Positions 50,473 through 64,000 of a stretch of 64,000 nt of DNA are shown here, in pieces. The translations under genes were made by a program, and so were the position numbers. Location: the NCBI RefSeq assembly GCF_902148855.1, contig NC_043964.1, positions 32,312,630 to 32,376,629 on the forward strand, read 5' to 3'. The DNA comes from Sphaeramia orbicularis. Taxonomy: Eukaryota; Chordata; Actinopteri; Kurtiformes; Apogonidae. The notes beneath the pieces are model-generated. The model searched no databases. It was not told where the DNA came from and saw nothing but the letters and a program-made list of their open reading frames with translations. Positions within the stretch are counted from its first letter, which is position 1; each line of letters opens with the position of its first letter.

Positions 50473-53400
50473 TGGCCACATTTCGGACAGGATGGCTTCT
50501 GTCCATCTTGCTAGCCAACTTGGCAAACTGTTCTCCTCATGCAGGTATGCCTATTCACATGCAGTTTTGCAATACCGCTTCTTTTTTGGCAACATTTCAT
50601 ACACACATGCAAACAATAAAGGGAGCAAGTGTTGGCAAACTGCTGATGGAGACTACAAGAAAGAGTGGAGGTTTCACCCAATTCTGTACTGAGGAGAGAA
50701 AACATACAGGATGCTAAAAAAAATGGGCTGCATGTTGTCTTTTATGTGCAAACTTTTTTTTATTATTTCTCCGAACACATGCCTCTAACTGATCACATTT
50801 GCACACTAACTCTATAAGGTTTTGTTGCCTTTTTTTGATGAAGAGGAAGTGGAGACAACGTGTAGTCATTGTAGTCCTGGGCTCTGCTCGTTTCCTGTTA
50901 ATGTTACTGTAAGTGTATTTCACTGCAACAATTGCAGGAAGACACGATAAATTACGAGAAAGAGGTCAAATAGGTAGGTTGTAGCTGTGGTTTTGTGATA
51001 TGTGGGAAAAAATGTGTGCATGGGTTTGTGATAAAGGGGATTAGTGGACTCACCTAGAAGTAAGTAACTATTACATCATGACTCATAAAAGAAATCCTGG
51101 CAGTTTGTGGCGTTGAGCATCACCATACTTTGTTGTAGCACTGGTTTGTATTTGACTGCTTTTTCCGAACAGCCTAAAATTTGTACAAAAACTTTATTTA
51201 CTAAACATCATGTTACATTAAAAAAAGGCCAATGAGAATATCATGGATATCATTATGTTACCATGACAGATGCATCAACTCTCCAAAATATACCTTCAGA
51301 AAGGTTATAATACTTTTTTAAAAACTTTTTTTTAATCTTCTTTTGCTATCCCTTCATCTGACACAAAATGTCTTCAAGAATTTCAAATATATGAATTAGA
51401 GTACTCTGTTTCTTCAGGTCGTCCTGTGCCCCCCTCTCATGTCAGTTGCCATATCCCATGTAATGAGAATAGCTGTGATGTAGATATCCACTGCTTTTGG
51501 GATCAGCCAGACCTACAGCCCAACACAACCTACAGCCTGCACTGGGAATCAGCTGGCCGGTAAATGCAACCAGCGACTAATAAGAAATCTTATTCTTATT
51601 TAGTCATCTGACTACTTTCAAATTTTGATGATAATGCCCTGTTAACTGTGGGAGGGCTTTTAACTTTTCTATTTCTTTTTCAGAGAGAAGAGTGGAAATA
51701 GTTCAAATGGGTTGATCCAGCGTGAACACTTTTCTAGCCACAGTAAACTGCGCGTTTGGGTCCAGGCTAAGAACCAGTATGGGTCTGAGAAGTCTCCTGA
51801 AGTTGTGTTCAACAACACAGCAGATATCAGTAAGTTAGTCCTGGGCCAAAATAAAACCACAGAGAACTTAGACATGTGAATGTAACCATAGTGAAAAATA
51901 CAATAAAATGGTGTTGAAAACGATAAACCTTTTAACTGGCATTTTCAGTCTATTATGTTTTAATGTGTCTGTCTCTCTTGGCAGTTAAGCCACACCCTCC
52001 CAAAGACATATTAAGCTATCAGGAGCCGTTGGAGATTGAGTGGAAGTCAACTTGTGAACAGCTGCAGCTCTCTGTTGGAAACTGTGAAGTCCGACATCAG
52101 GCTGAGACAGACCAAGCCTGGATTCAGGTGAATTTCAACTTCAACATGTGCTGTACAGATCAAGACAAAACTGCAGGGAAAGTAGGATGTTGGTGACATG
52201 TTGTACAGAGCTCAGACAGAAGTGTAATCATTGATGTTGCATGATATTTAACTAAGTTACCAAATAACCCCCCCACCCCAAAAAAAAGAACCAAATGTTC
52301 CCTTAAACTTTGCCCATTTAATGCATTTTAAGCTTTTATTTTCTCTTTCTAAGCAGGATGAGGGTGGAATTTCTGCCAACTATGCTTTGGAGAATTCCCA
52401 GCCCTGCACAGTTTATGCATTTCAAGTTCGTTGTGCATGTAACATAGGCTTGATGAGTGACTGGAGTGAGACGCATAGAATAAAGAGAGCAGAAAGAGGT
52501 GAGTCCTCATTCATGATGTGATGCTGTTTGTGCAATGGGTTTTGTCAAAGCGGGGCAAAAAGTTTAAATGCAACCACAACTGTATTCTTTGTTTAAAGTT
52601 GTTTTAATTTACCTTACTTGTATACTGAACACATCAAAGCAAGAGTTTAGTTTTGCTTGCTAAAGCTATGACTCATTTTTCACTGATTGTTGTCTCTTTT
52701 TCCTTTCTTGTTCAGCTCCTATTGGAAAGGTGGATGTTTGGAGGGACTGTGGGATATCACCCACAAGCTCTGATTGCATCCTCACCTGGAAGGTACGTAA
52801 AGAAATTGTTCTCTATTTGGACTAATTGCAATCCCTCCACCAGAATCACCTCTTTTCACCACTTTTTTTTCTCCATTGTTTCCAGAGGCTTCCTATCTCT
52901 CATGCCTGCGGTGACATTCTAGGTTATGAAGTCAGGTTATTTTACAATAGTAGCACGGAAAAGCTCTTGAATGAGCCTGCTGCTGAGCCAATGGTCCATT
53001 TGGTGTGTGATGAGATGCAGTGCCACCTCAACTACTCCTTAAAGGGCGTCTCATCAGTCAATGTATCTGCTTACAATGCTCTTGGTGCCACGTTTCCAAC
53101 TCATCTAGATTTGCCAATGTCAGGTACCAGACCATCAATGCTATAACTATGAAAAGCTTTGTATAAACATGAATCATCAGACCTTATTGTTCTATGTTTA
53201 ACTCTACTTCACGTTAGTTTATTTATATACCTACAGGAAAGGTAAACATTTCTCTCTTTCACCTTTGTTTCCTTTACCTTTCTTGTTTTTTAAGGAGAAG
53301 AGAATAATGACCAAGCTATTGAATTGGAGATGAAAGAGAAGAGCCTCACTGTGTCCTGGGATGTAACCTCTCAGCTCTCTGACAACCTGAAGGAATATGT

Positions 53401-54855
53401 GGTGCAATACAAACAAGCAGGCAGCCCTCTGGGTGAAGGATTTGATTGGGTTAGAGTGGAAAAAAGCCAGAGAACAGGAGTATTTAAAGGTTTGTTTGAC
53501 CATGAGACATTGATTCAGTATTACAAGATATTACTTACATTCCACTATTCAACCTGTGTGTTTCATATCGAGACAAGTGTTAGCAGTGGTAGCCAGTTAA
53601 TGGTGAAAAAAAGAGAACATTTTCAATAATTACAAAACAGGAAAAGTGTTTCGGGTTCAACTTAGGTGTTTCACATTTGTGTGTGTCTCCATCTACAGGT
53701 CAATTTAAGAAGTACACACCTTACCAAGTATCTCTGTTTACTGAATTACACAGCGGGAAGGGCCGTTACCTTTCTTCAAATATTGCACATTTTGTTCAAG
53801 GAAGTAAGTATTTACACATTTTTTGCTACTTTAAACTTATCGTGACCACTCACTTCTCCTTTCATTAAAATGGAATGCTACTGTTGCTTTTCCTGTCATA
53901 TATCAGGCCCATCCAGAGTGCGATCTTTTAAAGTACTTTCCAGCAGTTCCACTCATGTCACCTTATTTTGGGAGCCTGTTCTGATGTCCAAGCAGAATGG
54001 AGTGACACCGTACTACCAAATAGGAGTAAACCAGCAAAATGGTACGTACTAACAACATGTAAAACAGCTGTAAAAGTTGCTAAAGTTTTTGCAACTTTTT
54101 AAAATTTATTTTTGCTTAAAGTAGTACATTAATCAAACAGTATATTTACCAGGCTATGTGCATTTTTCTCAGTTTTACAGTGCTCTGAGTACTTAACCTC
54201 TGTTTAAACATCATGTCCTTCTTAGTGTACACTGTAAGTGCTTACCCACAGCACAAAAACAGGACTTATGAGCTGCCAAATCTCACTCAAGGCCAGGAAT
54301 ATGAGGCTTGGATTAGAGCTGTAAATGGAGCTGGACCTGGACCCAATACTACCACACATTTCAATACAGAACGCAATGAGGGTACTTTATTTTTTTTTTA
54401 TTGACTATCATTATCTTAGAATGAAATATATGACACAATACTACGAGATTATATAAGTTGTAAAAAAAATGCACTGCATGATCGATGTACTAATAATATT
54501 ACTCATATGTAAATAATTTATTTGACCTCTCATTTATGTCTTTTTCTTTCTTCAGCCTACCTCATAATTGTCCTGTGGGCGATTGTTGTTATTGTAATCA
54601 TTATTCCACTTGCAGTACTTGTTTTTTTCAGGTGAGTTCATTTATTAAATATTTGTTCATTCATTGCTTGCCAGTTTTATTTTAAACAATTCATGTGCAG
54701 CTAAAGAGTAGAATGTAAAAATGTACATATTTTTGTCATTTTGCCACTGCTTTTAGATGTCCACTAGTGCCGTCTTTCTTGCATGAAAAAGTCCCAGATC
54801 CCAGAAATAGCCACATCTTCTGCCAGATGACGCACCAGGTGAGAGATTCTTCTTC

Positions 54856-54903
<48 letters not shown>

Positions 54904-55331
54904 TGTAATAGATTGTGAGTATAATCTCTTGGTACATGTGTGTTATTTCCCTTTAGAGTAATGACTTCCTTCCTTGGATCTGTATTCCCGTCCATGAGCC
55001 ACATCCCAAAATCTCTTTGTTGGAAGTAGTGGAAATTCCACCATGGGCTTCCCGGTCCCCACAGGAGACAACCTCCCAAACTGACGGATTAACCAGACCG
55101 TTGGTGGGAAATGGAAATAATGAGACAGACAATGCCCTCCCAGAGGAGAGTGAAACGATACACCACAAATATGGAAGAGAGGAATACAGTAAAATGGTTG
55201 ACTCCGATGAGGAAAGGGACAAGGAAAATGAGGAGGAAGGGGCTGATTCTTGGAGCTGTACAGAGGAAGATCTTTTGTCTGGATACGAAAAACACTTTAT
55301 GCCAACTGTTTTAGAAATATTGGAAGTTTGA
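50472..55331 (+). CDS. il27ra: interleukin-27 receptor alpha (gp130-family cytokine receptor)
   Basis: Coding exons: 50472-50544, 51418-51559, 51684-51829, 51985-52127, 52357-52498, 52716-52792, 52886-53123, 53295-53489, 53699-53803, 53907-54041, 54226-54381, 54556-54631, 54757-54838 and 54957-55331; they join to 694 residues. Order of parts: signal peptide (MATFRTGWLLSILLANLANC), a cytokine-binding module with paired cysteines and a WSxWS-like SDWSE at its end, three fibronectin III domains, a membrane segment at about residues 518-542 (YLIIVLWAIVVIVIIIPLAV), Box 1 (FLHEKVPDPRNS) and an acidic cytoplasmic tail ending GYEKHFMPTVLEILEV. Human IL27RA has WEKVPDPANS and GYEKHFLPTPEEL at the same places, and the RFX1-RLN3-IL27RA order is shared, so the assignment is firm. 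It pairs with gp130 and signals through JAK1/STAT1/STAT3 in T cells. The last exon codes for most of the tail. A 36-nt in-frame optional exon may lie at 50938-50973. Confidence 0.93.
54856..54903. repeat. (TTA)n microsatellite in an il27ra intron
   Basis: About 15 tandem TTA/ATT units between the Box 1 exon and the last exon, some 50 bases upstream of the last acceptor site. Confidence 0.95.
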
Positions 55332-56165
55332 TGATGTCTTCGTATTTTCAGCCATTTACTGAAAGTTTTTTTTATGTGGACAGGAATGAAGAAACTGTTA
55401 ACTCTCTGTTGGTCAACTCAGGTTACTGACAACTGGTGACTGAAAATAGTGGTCAGGCAGTCGCTGTCTACCTTGGCTGTGACTATATGCACCTTTTTTG
55501 TACTGCTTTCGGCAAGTTTAGTTTTGGTTTTTATCATTATGTACACTTGAATTTTTCTTTTGCTCTTATTTTAAGTCTTGGTTTAAGATTATAAAAAACA
55601 GATAAAAACAACAAAAGTGGATAAAAAAAGTGACAAATGGATCATCCATGCATTCATTATTTGTTGTGGGCATTGATACAAATTCATGTAGAAGTTTAAA
55701 TGTACAGTCAGGAAAGCACAAGTATTTTATTTGAATGAGTAAAAGTATGTATTATTCTTAGAGATTTTTTTTTTTTTTTTTTTTCCAAAAAGGTACGTTT
55801 TACCCTACTTTGGCAGTGGGTTTAGGTTATAAAATGGTCATAGAAACAGTCAAGTGTTTCCCATACTTTAAAACCATCAATGTGATAAGCTATGCTCTTT
55901 ATTGTCTCTCATATGAGATTTGACGTGTATGAAATGGATCTGTGAATCACAAAATTACCCAACTACTTCAGAACTGCAAAACTTAAAGGAGACTGGATCT
56001 TTTTATTTCAATGAACATATATAATTTCAGGTGCTATTATATTTCAGGTAAATGTTTTATTTCCCCCTCCAGTGTTTGATTCTAATAAATACAATGAAAG
56101 TTTAAATGTTTAACTGTTTTAGGTATTTGAATGAATAAAATATTTTCATATTTTTCTTAAGAGTC
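55332..56165 (+). other. il27ra: il27ra 3' UTR
   Basis: Non-coding, AT-rich, with AATAAA at 56084-56089 and again at 56134-56139; either could direct polyadenylation. Confidence 0.6.
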
Positions 56166-56806
56166 TTTATTTCACATTTTTTTAGTTTTCTTAGTTTAAA
56201 ACAGTCATGCTGCTGGAATATGATATATTACAACAGTTGAAACATAAACATCAACGTAGTTTATTGACATAGCCAAATATCCAACATGTAAAACATTTCA
56301 TCTTTATATAGTGGCATTATAATTCAAAACAACAAAACTGGCTGCATTTTACCATTTTGGAATAAATAAAATGCCTATACGCACGCTAAATGTGTTGCAT
56401 GTTTTCTGGTGCTTGGCCATAAGACACTTTACTTAGCAACAGTTAACTACAGTTCCCAAAATTCCACATAGATTCATTTCATAACATTCAATTCGCTCAA
56501 AAATGCTTTGTTATATTGGTTACAGTAACTCTGGTCTCAGCTGAATAACATATCGATATTTGAATAAGGACACATTCATAAAATAACAGTTCCAACCAAT
56601 AGTGAAAATATGTTTAAAGAAACCACTTATCATTTTCTCAACATATGTCATCTCTAACAAAGTAAAAAGAAAGAGTATGTTTTATTTTTTAAATGTTTTA
56701 TTTTGTATTTTAAAAATGATCCTCATCATGACAATATTGATCATAAACAAGCAAACAAAAAAAACACCACATACACGTTTCTAGAATCATTATTAATTAT
56801 TGTGTA
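56166..56806. other. AT-rich spacer
   Basis: No gene or repeat recognised between the il27ra 3' end and the Tc1 element. Confidence 0.5.
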
Positions 56807-57652
56807 CAGTTGTGGAAAAAATTATTAGACCACTCTTGTTTTCTTCAATTTCTTGTTCTTTTTAATGCCTGGTACAACTAAAGGTACATTTGTTTGGACA
56901 AATATAATGATAACAACAATGGCTCATAAGAGTTTCATTTCAGAGTGGATATCTAGCCATTTTCCATGGTTTTCTTGATAACCAAAATCACTTAAGTTGT
57001 TCCATCAATAGCTATGGCATTGTACTGACAAAAAACAGTGCTTTTAGGCATTCCATGTTTCCTTCTCTGTGTTTTTGATGACTGCAGCCATGCGTCTTTG
57101 CATGCTCTCCACCAGCTTCTGACACTGTTCTGCTGTCACAGCAGTCCATTCCTGTTGCACAAATTCAACGCAATTTGTTTTCTTTTTGGGCTTGTGGGTC
57201 TTCATTTTGCATTTGATGATTTTCCACAGGTTTCCAATTGGATTTGGGCAGGCCAAGGCATGGTTCGAATGTTCTGGTTCTCCATCCAGACTTTAACTGG
57301 TCCTGCTGTGTGGCAAAGGGCATTGCCTTATTGGAAAATCCAGTCATTTGAGGCAAGAAAGAGTTTTCCAGCTGATGGAAGAAGACTGTTTTCAAGAGTA
57401 GCCCTGTACATGACCTGGTTCATTCGCCCTTCACACAACTGCATTTACCCTGTTCTACCAATACTGAAACAACCCCAGATCATTGCTGACCCACCCCCAA
57501 AAATTTACTGTAGGGGCAAGACAGTCTGGTTTGTAGGCTTCTCCAGGCTTCCTCCTAACCAGTAAGTTGGCTGGAGTGGGCATCTACTGAAAATTGGATT
57601 CATTACTGAAGAGAACCTTAGCCCAATCATCAACAGTCCAATCCTTGTGGTC

Positions 57653-58024
57653 CAGAGGGGTGATCAGAATGTCATGTGTGGGTGGGTGGGCTTTTTGGAT
57701 GTTTTGGGGGGGCAAAAAAATGTGTGTGTGGGGGGGTTCCGTCCATCCGTATTTGTCAGACTGGGGGGGTAGGTTCTGTGATTGTTGGACCGGAGGGGAG
57801 GGTGTAGGTTCCTCGATTGTCGGACTGGGAGGGAGGGCATTGCCAGCCTCCATCACTGTCAAACAGGGGTCCGTTCAACTCTGGCAGGGTGGACAGGACA
57901 TTTCACAGGAGGGCATATCTTCCCCCTGGGGGGGCGGAGCGTCCCCCTGGGGCGGCAGAGCGTTCCCCTGGGGCGGTGAAGCATCCTCCTGAGGGGGTGC
58001 TGCCCCCCCCTGGCTACGCCCCTG
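57653..58024 (-). mobile_element. GC-rich hAT-type insertion in the Tc1 transposase
   Basis: On the minus strand it begins CAGGGGCGTAGCCAGGGGGG, a known hAT-type end; the other end reads CAGAGGGGTGATCAG on the plus strand. The octamers ttgtggtc (57645-57652) and ctgtgatc (58025-58032) differ by two transitions. The inside holds tandem repeats of about 24 bases around CCCCTGGGGCGG and longer units with TTGTCGGACTGGGAGGG, which explain the Pro- and Gly-rich frames here. Confidence 0.65.
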
Positions 58025-58664
58025 CTGTGATCCCAAGCAAACAGTCACCGGGCTGCCCTCCTCCTTGATGAGGGGCTTCTTCCGTGCCCTGTGTGGCTTC
58101 AGACCCGCTTCCAGAAGTCGGTTTCGGATTGTCCTTATCGAACAAGTCACATTTCTCGACTGTTCCCACTCATTTTTAAGGTCCCTGGAGGTCTGACGGT
58201 TATTCTTGGCACAGGAACGGATGAGTGCACGGTCATCTCGTGGGGTAGAAAGACGTTTCCTACCGCGACCAGGTAGCACTTGGGTAGTACCGTGTTCGGC
58301 TGCTTTTTTCTTGGTGTAATGAACGGCTGTCTTGGAGACCTTCAGTTTTTCCGCTACCTCTCTCTCACTCATGCCAATTTCCAGCAGTGCCAAGATAGCT
58401 GCCTTTGTGGCGTCACCTAATTCTTTTGTTTTAGGCATTGTGTGAGAGCTGACAACTTCTGAGTTGTGCTACGGCTTGAATGTAAGCAGGAAAATTCTTC
58501 TTGTGCTTTCCGGCAGACTAGGCACTACGTGGCGCATCAGTGCCTATCATATTCCGGAGGTCGCGTCACTTCTTCTTCTCTGGCTTTGATTTGGAGGCCG
58601 GCACCCGACTTAACATGCGCATTACCGCCCCCTACCGGAATGTACTATATATACACATACACAC

Positions 58665-58930
<266 letters not shown>

Positions 58931-58934
58931 GATC

Positions 58935-60850
58935 TTCTCATACATACCTAACAACAAAATAAATAAATACATGAATCAATTAATTAAATTCTCCCTATTA
59001 ACCCCCTACTGTGAAACTCAATTTGGATTTTTGAGGTAATTATTTCAGTGTGTGCCTCTCCTCCTCACAGACCATACAGTCTAGAAACACATGTTGAACA
59101 GTTTTTCAGAGACGCCACATTGGACAAATATCTCAGTTGGATAAGGTCACATCACTTGATGGTCATCCTACATCTTTATTTGCAGCCCTGTAGCTGCTAG
59201 GAAGTTCTCCAATGCTTTTACACGGTAGTCCTGTCTTGAGACGGGCTGAGGAGAGTTTTCAAAATAAACACATCTCCAGGATTTGTCACAACTGTTTTCC
59301 AAAGTTCCAATCTCTGCGCTTCATATATCGGACACTCCATTAAAACATGCTTTACCGTTTGCTCCTGTTTGCAGTACACACACTATACTACATTTCATGT
59401 TCTGTTTAAATGTGTCAAGTTGCTCTGTGCATTTCATGAATAATAATAATAATTCAAAACAAAACAAAACAAAAACAAAACATTCTCAGACCTGACGCTT
59501 GATTTAATAGAAAAATAATGGCGCCCTCTACTGTCCCTTCCCCACATCTCCTGCCAGACATTGGCAATATACTTCTTAATAATTGATTTCCACTCAAGTA
59601 TCCCTGGATTTATTTTGAGGTCAAGCCCCTTTTTCAACACCCCCTTAGCTGCTTTGTCTGCTATTTCATTTCCATGTACCATCACATGCACAGGAATCCA
59701 TAGGAATCCCACACATCCCCCTGCCTGCTCAATTTTAAATAAAATAGTAAGTAGCTCTGTGATTAGATCTGGCCGAGCATTGCCCTTATTGCAGCCCAAT
59801 GAGGTCACTACAGATGCAGAATCAGAGCAAATCACTACCTTCTCTTGTCTTGTGTCTTCTGCCCACTGTAACGCACATATAATTGAAGTAATTTCACATG
59901 TGTACACTGACAGTCTATCTGGCAGCCCTTTGCTATTGACAGCATCAAATTGGGGGTTATAAAAAGCAAACCCAGCTGTTCCTAATGTTGAATCTTTTGA
60001 CCCATCTGTATAAATTTCCACATGGTCCAACCAGTTACCTGCTAGAACCTGTTCCACCGAGTTTAGATAGTTGGAGCCTTCTTTGACTCTACACTTTCCA
60101 GTACAGCAGTGATTTCCAACCTTTTTTGGCTCGTGACCCCATTTTAACGTCACAAATTTCTGGCAACCCCAGACATTAAAAACAGAGACTTTTTTTTTTT
60201 TTTGCTAAAATTATTTTGTTTTTGATCATGTAATAATTTGCTATACTATGTTGCAAATAAACATTAATTTTAGATGACTTTTAGGCTATATAATGTATAT
60301 TATTATGGATGGAGGCAGAAAAGCCAGGTGTAGATTACTGCACAAAGTGAGAATTTTCTTTTCCTTGGTCAGGATATGTACAGTCAGTCCAGTTTGTATT
60401 TACAATGCTGCAAATTAATACTGTAAAAACAATAACTCAAACTATGAATTATGAAAGAGCTGCAGCATCTTAGACTGGCAAAAATGAACACTTGAAAGAT
60501 AAACAGTACCACAGTGCTTCAGTTTCAGCTTCAGAGTTCATCATGTCTTTTATGCATTGTGACTGTCTCTCTCAACTCACCATATATATTTTTTATTTCT
60601 AAGTTTATTTTTATCAATTACTAGAAATTTCAGGCAACCCCATTTGAATTCCAGGCGACCCAACGTGGGGTCTTGACCCCAAGGTTGAAAAACATTGCAA
60701 TACAGACATATCTACTTCAGGTATTGGCAGTATCCAGGGGGGAATGGTAGAAAATGGTACGAAATGGGGCTATTCCCACCTCCTCCAGTCCCAGCCTCTC
60801 AATTTCTGTGGAAATTTAAAAAATAAATGCCTCATATTTCCTTTGTGCTC
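58935..60850 (-). mobile_element. I/Nimb-like LINE with RNase H, 5'-truncated
   Basis: A minus-strand frame at 60153-59434 holds an RNase H domain: YTDGSKD, CEITSIICALQWAE, VICSDSASVV and GNEIADKAAKG give the expected Asp, Glu, Asp, Asp. Closer to the 3' end (about 59390-59170) a decayed frame gives the CK-EQTVKHVLMECPIYEAQR zinc-knuckle-like tail and ends in LQIKM. The reverse transcriptase and everything upstream are missing. A non-LTR element with RNase H and this tail fits the I/Nimb clade. A hAT element is inserted at 60107-60697. The 3' end abuts the (TATC)n tract. The 5' edge is approximate. Confidence 0.7.
60107..60697 (+). mobile_element. hAT-type element nested in the RNase H LINE
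   Basis: Ends CAGTGATTTCCAACC and GGTTGAAAAACATTG are inverted copies, with flanks cagtacag (60099-60106) and caatacag (60698-60705), a 7-of-8 target duplication. Its CTCGTGACCCC and GGGGTCTTGACCCC motifs mark a very common fish non-autonomous hAT family. Confidence 0.8.
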
Positions 60851-61138
60851 CCCATTCACAGGTATTAACTAACATTTATTTAGCTGGGAAACATTCCATA
60901 TGTCTCTAGGCCTTTGCATGTGCAGTGCTGCTTATGACATGAAATGGCCTGTTATATACCCTGGAATACAAATAAGCTTAAGCATGTCAAATAGGACATA
61001 AAGTATTATGCAATCAGCTGTATTTTTGTCGTGTTCATTGTATTCTTCAGGTAATATGCCTTTAGTGATACCGGGCATTAAAATGAACAAGAAATGGAAG
61101 AAAACAAGGGTGGTCTAACAATTTTTTCCAAGACTGTA

Positions 61139-63860
<2,722 letters not shown>

Positions 63861-64000
63861 TAACTTTGGTTTCATTCTGGAGATGATGCATAAAATTGTC
63901 TGAGTGCCCATGAAGGTTTTTGTATTCATACTGTCTGATCCAGTCAGGAGAACATGTAAAGGGGACTGCTCATAGTGTAATTTTCTTTGAAGAAGTGTTG

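Noticed and set aside
50845-50909. Possible il27ra exon encoding EEVETTCSHCSPGLC
   Set aside because: It has plausible splice sites, but its exit phase does not match either following exon without an immediate stop.
57594-58068. Plus-strand frames rich in Gly, Trp and Pro
   Set aside because: They are translations of GC-rich tandem repeats inside a hAT insertion and are not genes.
59434-60153. RNase H domain that might be a host gene or retroviral pol
   Set aside because: It is followed by a LINE-type C-terminal tail, lacks introns and start context, and has no LTRs or other retroviral parts; it fits an RNase H-bearing non-LTR element.

Overview
The window looks like teleost fish nuclear DNA: AT-rich, intron-rich protein genes with short GT-AG introns, many DNA transposons (Tc1/mariner, hAT, piggyBac-like), LINE fragments and long microsatellites. 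Six protein genes can be read exon by exon. For five of them (GIMAP8-like, khsrp, rfx1, rln3, il27ra) the inferred exons join in frame from start to stop codon; the sixth (tnpo2) runs off the right edge.

Layout. (1) 1-3.6 kb: a possible untranslated first exon and CpG-rich promoter near the left edge, then AT-rich DNA with a (TA)n tract and a hAT element. (2) 3.7-10 kb, + strand: a three-domain AIG1/GIMAP GTPase gene of GIMAP8 type, whose last intron holds one Tc1 element inserted into another. (3) 11.06-12.74 kb: a piggyBac-like element carrying two later insertions and ending about 220 bp before the khsrp start codon. (4) 12.96-21.6 kb, + strand: khsrp, a four-KH-domain RNA-binding protein. 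(5) 24.1-38.2 kb, - strand: rfx1, tail to tail with khsrp. (6) 40.2-42.05 kb, + strand: rln3 (relaxin-3), two coding exons. (7) 42-49.9 kb: gene-free, with transposons and a GATATC-rich array duplicated in tandem; the second copy holds three separate insertions, one with a fourth inside it. (8) 50.0-56.1 kb, + strand: il27ra, a gp130-family cytokine receptor. (9) 56.8-61.1 kb: a Tc1 element broken up by a hAT element, a compound microsatellite, an RNase H-bearing LINE and another hAT element. (10) 61.2-64 kb, + strand: the first coding exons of tnpo2.

The order RFX1-RLN3-IL27RA is also the human order on 19p13.12, and TNPO2 and KHSRP also lie on human 19p, so the segment looks like a conserved vertebrate block. 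The genes do not form one pathway: GIMAP and il27ra are immune, rln3 is a neuropeptide gene, rfx1 is a transcription factor of ciliary and other genes, khsrp controls mRNA splicing and decay, and tnpo2 imports RNA-binding proteins into the nucleus.

I see no CRISPR array, no convincing tRNA or rRNA gene, and no LTR retrovirus or Polinton. The most interesting signals are: degenerate P-loops in two of the three GIMAP domains; three X-box-like sites around the rfx1 5' end; an il27ra upstream ORF whose stop codon overlaps the main start codon; and the duplicated GATATC array, whose clean copy serves as a natural empty-site control. All splice sites were inferred by eye.
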